Numbered from the stretch's first letter, positions 1 through 6,404 are shown. The stretch: 6,691 nucleotides of DNA from Bacteroidales bacterium UBA3389 (GCA_002358835.1 DEPP01000065.1:1-6691); one strand, 5' to 3'. A program made the numbers and translations. Notes: generated from the letters alone by a model not told the origin.

Positions 1-3
1 TGC

Positions 4-9
4 TATAAT
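4..9 (+). promoter_or_regulatory. possible -10-like box before the tRNA
   Basis: TATAAT preceded by TGC lies about 30 nt before the tRNA and looks like an extended -10 of the classical sigma-70 type. The other promoters in this window use the Bacteroidota TAnnTTTG box instead, and the -35/-33 region falls outside the window, so this could be chance. A short inverted repeat (AGGG 23-26 / CCCT 31-34) lies between it and the tRNA and would be in the 5' leader. Confidence 0.25.
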
Positions 10-40
10 ACCTAAGCACTCAAGGGTGCGCCCTGAATAT

Positions 41-116
41 CGCGGAGTAGAGCAGTTCGAAGCTCGTCGGGCTCATAACCCGGAGGCCGCAGGTTCGAGT
101 CCTGCCCCCGCTACCA
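41..116 (+). tRNA. initiator tRNA-Met (anticodon CAT)
   Basis: A 76-nt cloverleaf with the CCA end encoded. The acceptor stem is 41-47/106-112, the D stem 50-53/62-65, the anticodon stem 67-71/79-83 with CAT at 74-76, and the T arm 89-105 with loop TTCGAGT. Three initiator hallmarks are visible: no Watson-Crick pair at 1-72 (C41 opposite T112), an A11-U24 D-stem pair (A51/T64), and three consecutive G-C pairs next to the anticodon loop (GGG 69-71 with CCC 79-81). These argue against elongator tRNA-Met or the CAT-anticodon tRNA-Ile. The tRNA would carry formyl-methionine to the ribosomal P site. Oddities are that the usual G18-G19 of the D loop reads CG (loop AGTTCGAA) and that acceptor pair 6-67 is an A-C mismatch. 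It is followed at once by a terminator. Confidence 0.93.
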
Positions 117-120
117 AAGG

Positions 121-160
121 AACGAGGAATCGCAATGCGGTTTCTCGTTTTTCTTTTTTT
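121..160 (+). terminator. intrinsic terminator of the initiator tRNA
   Basis: Positions 121-133 pair with 137-149 in an uninterrupted 13-bp stem (two G-U wobbles) closed by a 3-nt loop AAT. A T-rich run (148-160, one C) follows directly. The stem starts 5 nt after the encoded CCA, so the tRNA appears to be the last gene of its transcript. Confidence 0.9.
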
Positions 161-409
161 TATTACCGTTTACAATCCTTAAATTTGACGTAACGAAACG
201 CTGTTTTGTTTTTTTGTTTCTTGATTTTGGCGAGACAAATCTTGATCTCAATATTCTCAAATCAAGATTAATTTTGACTATTCCTTTTCAAAAAGAAATC
301 AAATTAATATCAAGTTTCGTTGAACGAACACTTAGCGTCGGAAGTTGACTATCGGTTTTCGGATAAGACTGTTTAACTTTTATGAAATCAGATAATTATA
401 GAATCTCAC
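161..409. other. AT-rich intergenic region with nested inverted repeats
   Basis: No credible gene lies between the tRNA terminator and the aldolase terminator. Three nested inverted repeats occur: AACGAAAC 192-199 with GTTTCGTT 314-321; TTGATTTT 221-228 with GAAATCAA 295-302 (one G-T); and AATCTTGAT 238-246 with ATCAAGATT 261-269 (perfect 9 bp, 14-nt loop). A perfect TAATTTTG -7-like box (269-276, plus strand) has no matching -33 box and no gene downstream. The reverse strand carries two ATCAAGA motifs exactly 21 nt apart, like the repeats in front of glyA. The function is unknown. Confidence 0.5.
238..269. repeat. 9-bp perfect inverted repeat
   Basis: AATCTTGAT (238-246) and ATCAAGATT (261-269) are exact reverse complements separated by 14 nt. 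This is the core of the nested inverted repeats in this intergenic region. It lacks a T-run typical of a terminator on either strand. It could be a protein-binding operator, part of a structured RNA, or AT-rich chance pairing. Confidence 0.5.
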
Positions 410-449
410 AAAAAAAAACAAAGCCACCATACAAAAGTATAGTAGCTTT
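410..449 (-). terminator. intrinsic terminator of the DUF6913-dapA-fba operon
   Basis: On the minus strand 437-449 pairs with 420-432 in a 13-bp stem (two G-U wobbles on this strand, mismatches on the other) with a 4-nt loop at 433-436. Nine T residues follow, the complement of 410-418. It begins about 20 nt beyond the fba stop codon, and the wobble pattern shows that the minus strand is the transcribed direction. Confidence 0.9.
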
Positions 450-470
450 ATTTTTGAATTACGAAAGAGA

Positions 471-1463
471 TTATGCTTTTTGAGCAGATCCCAATACGTT
501 GATGATTTTATGTTCGTACATAAGTTTCAAATTATCTCTTGCAGGACCAAGATATTTTCTTGGATCAAATTCGGCAGGTTTTTCAGCAAGAACTTGTCTT
601 ACTGTTGCAGTCATAACCAAACGACCATCTGAGTCGATGTTTACCTTACAAACAGCTGATTTTGCTGCTTGACGCAATTGTTCTTCAGGGATTCCAATCG
701 CATCTTTCAGTGCTCCTCCGAATTTGTTAATGATTGCAACTTGGTCTTGTGGCACTGATGAAGAACCATGCAAAACAATAGGGAATCCAGGTATTCTTTT
801 CTCTATTTCAGCTAGGATATCAAAACGCAAAGGTGGCGGTATAAGAATTCCATCTGCATTTCTTGTACATTGTTCTGGGCGGAATTTATTTGCTCCGTGC
901 GAAGTTCCTATTGATATTGCCAAAGAATCAACTCCCGTTTTCTTGACAAAATCTTCTACGTCTTCAGCACGAGTGTATGTACTGTGTTCTGCGGCAACCT
1001 CATCCTCAACTCCTGCCAATACTCCTAACTCTCCTTCAACTGTTACATCGTATTGATGTGCATAATCAACAACTTTTTTTGTCAAAGCAACGTTTTCGTC
1101 GTATGGAAGGCTTGAACCGTCAATCATAACTGAAGAAAAGCCATATTCTATACAAGACTTGCATATCTCAAAGCTGTCTCCGTGATCTAAATGCAAAACA
1201 ATAGGAATCTCATAACCTAACTCTCTTGCATATTCAACAGCACCTTGTGCCATATAACGCAAAAGCGCTTGATTCGCATACTTTCTAGCTCCTGCTGATA
1301 CTTGCAAAATAACAGGACTTTTCTGAGCAACGCAAGCTTGGATTATGGCCTGCATTTGTTCCATGTTGTTAAAGTTGAACGCAGGTATTGCATAACCACC
1401 TTGCATCGCTTTAGCAAATATCTCTCTTGAGTTTACCAACCCTAAATCTTTATAATTAACCAT
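471..1463 (-). CDS. fba: class II fructose-1,6-bisphosphate aldolase
   Basis: Encodes a cytoplasmic zinc enzyme of glycolysis and gluconeogenesis that cleaves fructose-1,6-bisphosphate to dihydroxyacetone phosphate and glyceraldehyde-3-phosphate. The 330-aa product has the class II TIM-barrel signatures in order: AIPAFNFNN (25-33) near the N terminus, HLDHGDS (91-97) with the catalytic Asp93 and zinc ligand His94, VEGELG (142-147), ISIGTSHG (183-190) with zinc ligand His189, VLHGSSS (230-236) with zinc ligand His232, and VNIDSD (274-279), which contacts substrate phosphate. Its length fits the 330-aa class II form common in Bacteroidota. The start was chosen because the N terminus aligns directly with the family. 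It lies 23 nt after dapA with no TAnnTTTG box in the gap, so it is probably co-transcribed as the last gene of the operon. All key residues are present. Family assignment is firm; sugar specificity (fructose- versus tagatose-bisphosphate) is inferred. Confidence 0.96.
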   Translation of the reverse strand: MVNYKDLGLVNSREIFAKAMQGGYAIPAFNFNNMEQMQAIIQACVAQKSPVILQVSAGARKYANQALLRYMAQGAVEYARELGYEIPIVLHLDHGDSFEICKSCIEYGFSSVMIDGSSLPYDENVALTKKVVDYAHQYDVTVEGELGVLAGVEDEVAAEHSTYTRAEDVEDFVKKTGVDSLAISIGTSHGANKFRPEQCTRNADGILIPPPLRFDILAEIEKRIPGFPIVLHGSSSVPQDQVAIINKFGGALKDAIGIPEEQLRQAAKSAVCKVNIDSDGRLVMTATVRQVLAEKPAEFDPRKYLGPARDNLKLMYEHKIINVLGSAQKA

Positions 1464-1486
1464 AATTGATTTGTGTTTTAGTATTG

Positions 1487-2371
1487 TTAATCAATGTTAT
1501 TTATTATTGTTTGCAATTTCGAATATAGTTGTTTACTGCTTTTTACCAATGGGAGTCTGAGATTGTTTTGACAAATTCCCATTATCTCCAATGCAGCCTT
1601 TATTCCGGTCGGATTACCTTCATCAAAAATTGCATTAGAAAAAGGCAATAACTTTTCGTGAACAGCTCTTGCTTTCTTCATATTTGATTTCAACGAATGT
1701 GTTACCAATTCGCTCATGATGTTTGGGTAAGCGTTGGCGGCAACTGAAATAACCCCTTGAGCCCCTAAGGCAATCATTGGTAACACTAAGGCATCTTCGC
1801 CGGATACAACTGTGAATCCTTGCGGTTTATTAGCCAATATTTCCATACATTGTGCCATATTACCGGATGCTTCCTTGATTCCAATGATATTAGAAAAGTC
1901 ATTGGCTAATTGAAGCGTTGTTTCTGCAGTCATGTTTACGCCACAGCGTCCTGGAACATTGTATAATATTATAGGAGTATTTGATGCCTCTGCAATGGCT
2001 TTATAATGTGCATAAAGACCTTTTTGATTTGGTTTATTGTAGTATGGTGCCACAGACAGAATTGCTGCAATCGAGCTTAAATCAGTATGTCTTATCTTAT
2101 CAACCAAGCTACGGGTATCATTACCTCCCATACCCAATACAACCGGAACTCGATTCTCAACTTTTTCTATCGTAAATTCTACAACAGCAAGTTGCTCTTG
2201 GCTACTCAATGTAGGATATTCGCTTGTCGTTCCCAAACTTACGAGATAATCAACGCCACCTTCTATCGTATGATCAATCAATCTGCCAAGCGAAGTAAAA
2301 TCAATATTGCCCTGTTTGTGGAAAGGAGTCACCAAAGCAACACCTGTTCCCTGTAAATCAAATTTTTTCAT
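1487..2371 (-). CDS. dapA: 4-hydroxy-tetrahydrodipicolinate synthase
   Basis: Condenses pyruvate with aspartate-4-semialdehyde, the first committed step of the diaminopimelate/lysine pathway that feeds peptidoglycan and protein synthesis. The 294-aa product is full length for the family and carries the aldolase machinery: the GTTSE loop (47-51) with Thr48/Thr49, PYYNKP (109-114), LYNVPGR (136-142) with Tyr137 and substrate-binding Arg142, and GIKEASG (164-170) with Schiff-base Lys166. The loop has Ser where E. coli has Gly (GTTGE). In ungapped alignment with E. coli DapA the lysine-inhibition residues His53, His56 and Glu84 are replaced by Ser57, Gln60 and Ser88, although Asn84 and Tyr110 are kept; I infer weak or no lysine feedback. 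Other members of the superfamily (N-acetylneuraminate lyase, for example) are less likely given the full DapA motif set. It starts 3 nt after the upstream gene's stop, a tight operon. Confidence 0.95.
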   Translation of the reverse strand: MKKFDLQGTGVALVTPFHKQGNIDFTSLGRLIDHTIEGGVDYLVSLGTTSEYPTLSSQEQLAVVEFTIEKVENRVPVVLGMGGNDTRSLVDKIRHTDLSSIAAILSVAPYYNKPNQKGLYAHYKAIAEASNTPIILYNVPGRCGVNMTAETTLQLANDFSNIIGIKEASGNMAQCMEILANKPQGFTVVSGEDALVLPMIALGAQGVISVAANAYPNIMSELVTHSLKSNMKKARAVHEKLLPFSNAIFDEGNPTGIKAALEIMGICQNNLRLPLVKSSKQLYSKLQTIINNID

Positions 2372-2374
2372 ATT

Positions 2375-2911
2375 TTATACTTTGGTCTTGAAACTGGAAA
2401 GGTAGAAAAGAGTTTGCTCAACAAACAAACCCAAATCCGATTCTTCCATTTTAATTAACAAGTCGAAATGTTTTCTGTTCTTTTCTGTGTCTGCGGCAAC
2501 TCTAAAACCCGCATTGGAAAGCATAGACAAGTAATCGGTCGTGAAATGCTCTGTCAAATCGCAATCTATCAGTATATCGAAATGCGCATTCAAAAAATCA
2601 TCTATTTTCTGTCCTTTAGGTATTCCCGTAATTCCAAATTCGGACAAACTACACATAAGAGTGTTCATCGTCTCAACATACCATAATGGCTTTACTTTGC
2701 CGGGATAAATTCCTAAAACCATAACTTTCGCACCCAAATTTTGGAATTTCTGCACTGCAGGCTGAATCGTCTTCCACTGATCTTCTTCCTCAAAATAACA
2801 AACAAAGCCAACGGACTTTGCTTCAGCCATATTGCAGACTTTTTTCATCCGTTGATTCTTCTTTATCTTCGCTTTTAAGGTAAGCGATTGAAGAGTGCTT
2901 TTTATAGACAT
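2375..2911 (-). CDS. DUF6913-like protein of unknown function
   Basis: A 178-aa soluble-looking protein with no signal peptide or membrane segment. The N terminus is basic (Lys-rich through about residue 25). An alternating beta/alpha pattern follows, with hydrophobic strands near SVGFVCYF, AKVMVLGIY, FDILIDCD and FRVAAD, suggesting a small Rossmann-like or flavodoxin-like fold (inference). No catalytic motif is recognised. The sequence resembles what I recall as the Bacteroidota-specific DUF6913 family, which often lies next to dapA; this rests on memory, not on a search. It is the first gene of a tight operon with dapA (3-nt gap) and fba, preceded by a good promoter. The chosen ATG lies about 14 nt after the predicted transcription start. 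An internal Met (residue 22) would remove part of the basic N terminus. A role tied to lysine/cell-wall precursor supply is only guilt by association. Confidence 0.75.
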   Translation of the reverse strand: MSIKSTLQSLTLKAKIKKNQRMKKVCNMAEAKSVGFVCYFEEEDQWKTIQPAVQKFQNLGAKVMVLGIYPGKVKPLWYVETMNTLMCSLSEFGITGIPKGQKIDDFLNAHFDILIDCDLTEHFTTDYLSMLSNAGFRVAADTEKNRKHFDLLIKMEESDLGLFVEQTLFYLSSFKTKV

Positions 2912-2931
2912 TTGTTTGATTATTTGAGTTT

Positions 2932-2962
2932 CAAAATTACAAAAAAAAATGATAGTCTCAAC
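2932..2962 (-). promoter_or_regulatory. promoter of the DUF6913-dapA-fba operon
   Basis: Read on the minus strand, TAATTTTG (complement of 2932-2939) matches the Bacteroidota -7 consensus TAnnTTTG exactly. GTTG (complement of 2959-2962) lies 19 nt upstream, near the TTTG -33 consensus. A run of nine A residues (T on this strand, 2941-2949) fills the spacer. Predicted transcription starts near 2925. Confidence 0.75.
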
Positions 2963-2977
2963 TATTTGCAGATAAAA

Positions 2978-3009
2978 TTTGTACTATTCTCAATCTTTAG
3001 GTATTTTTG
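2978..3009 (+). promoter_or_regulatory. promoter of the histidine kinase-hemW operon
   Basis: TTTG at 2978-2981 and TATTTTTG at 3002-3009 match both Bacteroidota housekeeping promoter boxes (TTTG, 20-nt spacer, TAnnTTTG). The start codon is 25 nt downstream. The promoter is back to back with that of the minus-strand operon; the two upstream boxes are 15 nt apart and do not overlap. Confidence 0.85.
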
Positions 3010-3034
3010 CAGTTCACTTTTGTAATGTCCTTAT

Positions 3035-4534
3035 ATGAAATATTCTTTGAAAAATCCTAAACTACGATGGGCGTTTCTCATAATCGGATTTGCCATAATC
3101 TTGTATTTCTTTATTCAGATAAACAAAATAATCAGACAATTACGCAAAGAAGAACAGATAAAGATTGAATTGTGGGCGAACGCAGTAAGTCGTAAGGCAC
3201 ACTTTGTTGATCACACAGCCAAGTTTTTTAATAAATTGGCACAAGAAGAAAAAATTCGTTTACAGCAATTCATAACTGCACATCAAATAATTTTGTCTCA
3301 ACCGCTTGATGCCGAACTTAATTTCTACTATGACTTCATTGTAAACAACAAAAGCATACCTGTAATCATCACAGATGAGTTTAACAACATACAATTATCG
3401 CAAAACGTCGAAATTCCTCAAGGGCAAAAGGTATTAGTCGGGAATTTAATGAAACGTTTTTCACAGAATCCGCCTTTCGAATACAACGTCAGCGGAATGA
3501 AATTCAAACTATATTACAGCGAAAGCAATGTGTATAGAAACATGAGAGAGACTCTGAATTATTTTACTCAGACTTTTTTGGACGATCTTGTAAATAATTC
3601 TGTTTTTTTACCTGTTGTGATAACCGATAGTACGGAAACAGAAGTTATTGCTTCAGGAAATATAGAAGAAAAATTGATTGACAAAGAGAATCTGCCTGAA
3701 ACAATCCGTAAAATGAAAGATGAGAACGGCGTATGGACTATTAACCTACCTGAAAAGCCGAATGCTCGGATCTTTTACAGACATTCAAAGTTCATAACCG
3801 CATTACAATACTATCCCGTTGTGTATCTGCTAATTACCATCTTCTTTGTATGGCTTATTTTCAGATTATTCAAAGCCATGAAGAAGAGTGAGGAAGATAT
3901 GCTTTGGATCGGAATGAACAAAGAAACGGCTCATCAACTCGGAACACCGATTTCCGCACTTGTTGCTTGGGTTGAATATTTGCGACTGCAACCCGAAAAC
4001 GAAACGATTTGTCAAGAGATAACCAAAGACATAAATCGTTTGGATATGATAACTAAACGTTTCTCTCAAATAGGCACTAATCCTGAACTGACCCCGATTA
4101 ACATAATCCCTATCATAGAAGGAGCGATGAATTACCTATGCTCACGAAGCTCAAAGAAAGTAATCTACGACATAAACCTGCCAAAAGAAGAAGAAATCAT
4201 ACTTCCGATAAACCAATGTTTGTTAGAATGGGTATTGGAAAACCTTTCAAAGAATGCGATTGACGCAATGGGGGGAATAGGTACGCTATCGCTCGAAATG
4301 TCTCAAGATAACAAACGCGTTATTATCGATATCAGCGACACCGGTAAAGGAATGCAAAAAAAGGAATTCAAAAAGATTTTCGAGGCAGGCTATACAACAA
4401 AAGAGAGAGGCTGGGGAATGGGATTGTCTTTGGCAAAGCGTATAATAGAAGAGTATCATCACGGTAAGATTTTCGTAAAACAATCCGTCATAGGCAAAGG
4501 TACAACATTCAGAATAATGTTAAAAAAGCTGTAA
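3035..4534 (+). CDS. membrane sensor histidine kinase
   Basis: A 499-aa inner-membrane sensor kinase. TM1 spans about 13-29, a roughly 230-residue extracytoplasmic sensor region follows, and TM2 spans about 261-276. A short linker (KAMKKSEEDM) leads to the catalytic core. There is no obvious HAMP or PAS domain. The H-box is ETAHQLGTPISAL with phospho-acceptor His300. The ATPase domain shows the N-box ENLSKNAIDAMGG (Asn407), G1 box DTGKGM (Asp435-Gly439), F box IFEAGYTTK and G2 box GWGMGLSLAKRI (459-470), so it looks active. The HQLGTP H-box is frequent in Bacteroidota kinases. No response regulator lies in the window, so it is an orphan here. The sensor region matches no ligand-binding fold I recognise and contains no Cys or haem motif. 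It is first in an operon with hemW, 4 nt apart. The signal is unknown. Confidence 0.92.
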   Translation: MKYSLKNPKLRWAFLIIGFAIILYFFIQINKIIRQLRKEEQIKIELWANAVSRKAHFVDHTAKFFNKLAQEEKIRLQQFITAHQIILSQPLDAELNFYYDFIVNNKSIPVIITDEFNNIQLSQNVEIPQGQKVLVGNLMKRFSQNPPFEYNVSGMKFKLYYSESNVYRNMRETLNYFTQTFLDDLVNNSVFLPVVITDSTETEVIASGNIEEKLIDKENLPETIRKMKDENGVWTINLPEKPNARIFYRHSKFITALQYYPVVYLLITIFFVWLIFRLFKAMKKSEEDMLWIGMNKETAHQLGTPISALVAWVEYLRLQPENETICQEITKDINRLDMITKRFSQIGTNPELTPINIIPIIEGAMNYLCSRSSKKVIYDINLPKEEEIILPINQCLLEWVLENLSKNAIDAMGGIGTLSLEMSQDNKRVIIDISDTGKGMQKKEFKKIFEAGYTTKERGWGMGLSLAKRIIEEYHHGKIFVKQSVIGKGTTFRIMLKKL

Positions 4535-4538
4535 ATCG

Positions 4539-5618
4539 ATGTCCGGACTTTACATACACATACCTTATTGCAGTCAAAAGTGCATTTATTGTGATTTCTT
4601 TTCGGTTGCAACTCGCAAAAGCAAGAAAGAATATCTGCAAGCACTTGCAAAAGAAATGCAAAATCGGAAAAGCTATCTTTCAAATCCGATAAGGACATTA
4701 TACTTTGGCGGAGGGACTCCGACGAATCTTGATTTTGAAGAAATGAATCTTGTTTTCGATTCGCTAAAATCAAGTTTCGATTTGACCAAATGCGAAGAGA
4801 TTACAATGGAAGCAAATCCCGAACATCTGAATGCGGATTATCTTGATTTCTTACGAAGAAAAGGCGTCAATCGATTGAGTATAGGTATTCAGAGTTTTAA
4901 GGATGGTGATTTGAAAACCTTATGTCGCAAACATGATTCTCAACAAGCAATCAGGGCTTTTCAAGATGCACGAAAGGCAGGCTTTGAGAACATATCCATA
5001 GACCTGATGTTCAATCTGCCAAACCAAACAACACAAGCTTGGGAAGAAAACCTGAAAAAAGCAATCGAACTTTCACCCGAGCATATCTCTTGTTACTCGC
5101 TCACAGTTGAAGAAGGAACGATTTTAGATAAGCTTGTAAAAAAAGGAAAGTTAAGTCTGCCTGATGAAGACGAAATGTTAAGGCAGTTTGATTTGACTAT
5201 GCAGGTCTTGCAACAAGAAGGCTATGAGCACTACGAAGTTTCAAACTATTGCAAACCAAATATGCGTTCTCGACACAACACCTCATATTGGCAAGGTGAG
5301 GAATATCTCGGTTTAGGTGCCTCTGCACATTCGTTCAATCAAAAGACTCGTTCGTGGAATCCTGCAAACATAGAAACATATGTAAGGAATATCTCTTTGG
5401 AAATTGAACCCGAATCGGAAACTCTAAGCATTGAAGACCGTTATAACGAATATATAATGTTAGCTCTTAGAACGGCAGAAGACACAGAAAGAGAGCATAT
5501 AGCAAAACACTTTCCTCAATTTCTGTCTCACTATGACAAGCAATTAAGGAAAGTGTCTGATTTATTGCCTCAAAGATGGCACTTAGTCAATCAAATAGCT
5601 GTCGAATTGATGCTTTGA
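4539..5618 (+). CDS. hemW: HemW, radical SAM family haem chaperone
   Basis: A cytoplasmic radical-SAM [4Fe-4S] protein related to oxygen-independent coproporphyrinogen III oxidase; characterised HemW members bind haem and deliver it to respiratory enzymes. The 359-aa product has the cluster motif CSQKCIYCDF (Cys11, Cys15, Cys18). The following CDF lacks the fourth Cys of genuine HemN (CxxxCxxCxC), which favours HemW. GGGTP (57-61) is the SAM-binding loop, and HNTSYW (246-251) is the HNxxYW motif linked to haem binding in HemW. The common DLxxGLPxQT motif reads DLMFNLPNQT, with Asn for Gly. It is slightly shorter than the usual 370-380 aa but retains a C-terminal WHLVNQI segment typical of the family end. 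ATG was chosen because the family starts immediately before YIHIPYC. It is co-transcribed with the upstream kinase. The old label hemN would be an over-annotation. Confidence 0.93.
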   Translation: MSGLYIHIPYCSQKCIYCDFFSVATRKSKKEYLQALAKEMQNRKSYLSNPIRTLYFGGGTPTNLDFEEMNLVFDSLKSSFDLTKCEEITMEANPEHLNADYLDFLRRKGVNRLSIGIQSFKDGDLKTLCRKHDSQQAIRAFQDARKAGFENISIDLMFNLPNQTTQAWEENLKKAIELSPEHISCYSLTVEEGTILDKLVKKGKLSLPDEDEMLRQFDLTMQVLQQEGYEHYEVSNYCKPNMRSRHNTSYWQGEEYLGLGASAHSFNQKTRSWNPANIETYVRNISLEIEPESETLSIEDRYNEYIMLALRTAEDTEREHIAKHFPQFLSHYDKQLRKVSDLLPQRWHLVNQIAVELML

Positions 5619-6326
5619 TTAATCTTCCAGATAATAGGTTATAGTACTGACAACCCTGCATTTCTTAATATGTGGGGTTGTTTCGTCTAAGTTTTCTATT
5701 GAGATTTGTCCTTGCCAAGCAGTTTTCATTTTGCCTAACTTGCTTTCGGCATCTTTTGCGAATTGTTCTCCTGCTTTTTTCGCATTAGCCATACTTTCGG
5801 TTATTAGTTTTGGCTTTATGGTGTTTACATCTGATATTTCATAACTTGCTCCGCCGTCCCAATAGTCTTGATCTATCACAACGCCTCTTTCATACAATTC
5901 GGTAACTCTTTTTTCCAAAGACTTAATCTTTTCAATATCTTTGCTCTTTACAAAAAGTCTTATACTACCTCTTACGTATGGCTTCTCGTTACTTGTATAT
6001 TCGTCATAAGAAACGTTGCCAACAAAAATTTCTTCTTGGGAAAATCCTATCTCTTTCAAAAAATCAATTACTATTGTTTCTTTTTCTTTTGATACTCTCA
6101 ACGCATCTTGAAGCGTATTTTGAAGAATTGCAAAGCGAATCGACATACTGCCGACATCTGCTTTGACTTCAAGTTCCGAAGCACCTTTTACAGTTACTAC
6201 TCTCTCGCCCATAGAAACTGCTTTCAAGCCTTTATAAACCGAAAAACCGATTGCACAAGAAGCAATCAAAATAACCGCTGCCATAATCCAAACAGCACTC
6301 TTGTTTTGTTTTCTTTCTTTTTCCAT
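5619..6326 (-). CDS. SIMPL (DUF541) domain protein, membrane-anchored
   Basis: A 235-aa protein with a charged N terminus (MEKERKQNKS), one hydrophobic segment (about 11-30) and an exported SIMPL/DUF541 domain of about 200 residues that begins with RVVTVKGASELEVKAD. The family is widespread; members are described in interleukin-1 signalling in animals and as periplasmic or envelope proteins of uncertain function in bacteria. The hydrophobic segment contains IASC (Cys24), which fits a lipobox, but the residues after Cys remain hydrophobic, so I prefer a transmembrane anchor; a lipoprotein is the alternative. It has its own promoter on the minus strand. Its stop codon abuts the hemW stop with no spacer, and the last part of its coding sequence contains a strong hairpin. 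It is functionally unrelated to its neighbours as far as can be seen. Confidence 0.85.
   Translation of the reverse strand: MEKERKQNKSAVWIMAAVILIASCAIGFSVYKGLKAVSMGERVVTVKGASELEVKADVGSMSIRFAILQNTLQDALRVSKEKETIVIDFLKEIGFSQEEIFVGNVSYDEYTSNEKPYVRGSIRLFVKSKDIEKIKSLEKRVTELYERGVVIDQDYWDGGASYEISDVNTIKPKLITESMANAKKAGEQFAKDAESKLGKMKTAWQGQISIENLDETTPHIKKCRVVSTITYYLED
5650..5690 (+). terminator. possible hemW terminator inside the SIMPL gene
   Basis: Positions 5650-5661 pair with 5670-5681 over 12 bp (two G-U wobbles) with an 8-nt loop, about 30 nt past the hemW stop and inside the antisense 3' end of the SIMPL gene. The plus strand continues TTTCGTCTAAGTTTTC, which is T-rich but interrupted, so termination would be inefficient or factor-assisted. 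The minus strand side has no T-run. No other hairpin serves this convergent junction. Confidence 0.4.
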
Positions 6327-6370
6327 AATCTGAATAAAAATTAGGTTAAACGTTACGATGATAGAGAGTG

Positions 6371-6404
6371 CAAAAGTATTAAAAATCTATCATTGCCGTT
6401 CAAA
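6371..6404 (-). promoter_or_regulatory. promoter of the SIMPL gene
   Basis: On the minus strand TACTTTTG (complement of 6371-6378) matches TAnnTTTG exactly. TTTG (complement of 6401-6404) lies 22 nt upstream, slightly longer than the usual 19-21 nt. The predicted start near 6364 leaves a leader of roughly 38 nt. Confidence 0.65.

Noticed and set aside
41..116. Elongator tRNA-Met or tRNA-Ile with CAT anticodon
   Set aside because: The 1-72 mismatch, the A11-U24 pair and three G-C pairs in the anticodon stem mark an initiator.
269..276. TAATTTTG promoter-like box in the first intergenic region
   Set aside because: No -33 box lies at a suitable distance and no gene follows on the plus strand; AT-rich DNA yields such boxes by chance.
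724..1056. 110-codon open frame on the plus strand opposite fba
   Set aside because: It lies entirely antisense to a strongly supported aldolase gene, resembles no family and has no promoter.
4459..4773. 104-codon open frame on the minus strand across the kinase-hemW junction
   Set aside because: It is antisense to two well supported genes; the sequence is low complexity and Cys/Phe/Ser-rich, as expected of a shadow frame.
4539..5618. Annotation as oxygen-independent coproporphyrinogen III oxidase (hemN)
   Set aside because: The fourth Cys of the HemN motif is Phe here (CDF) and the HemW HNxxYW motif is present.
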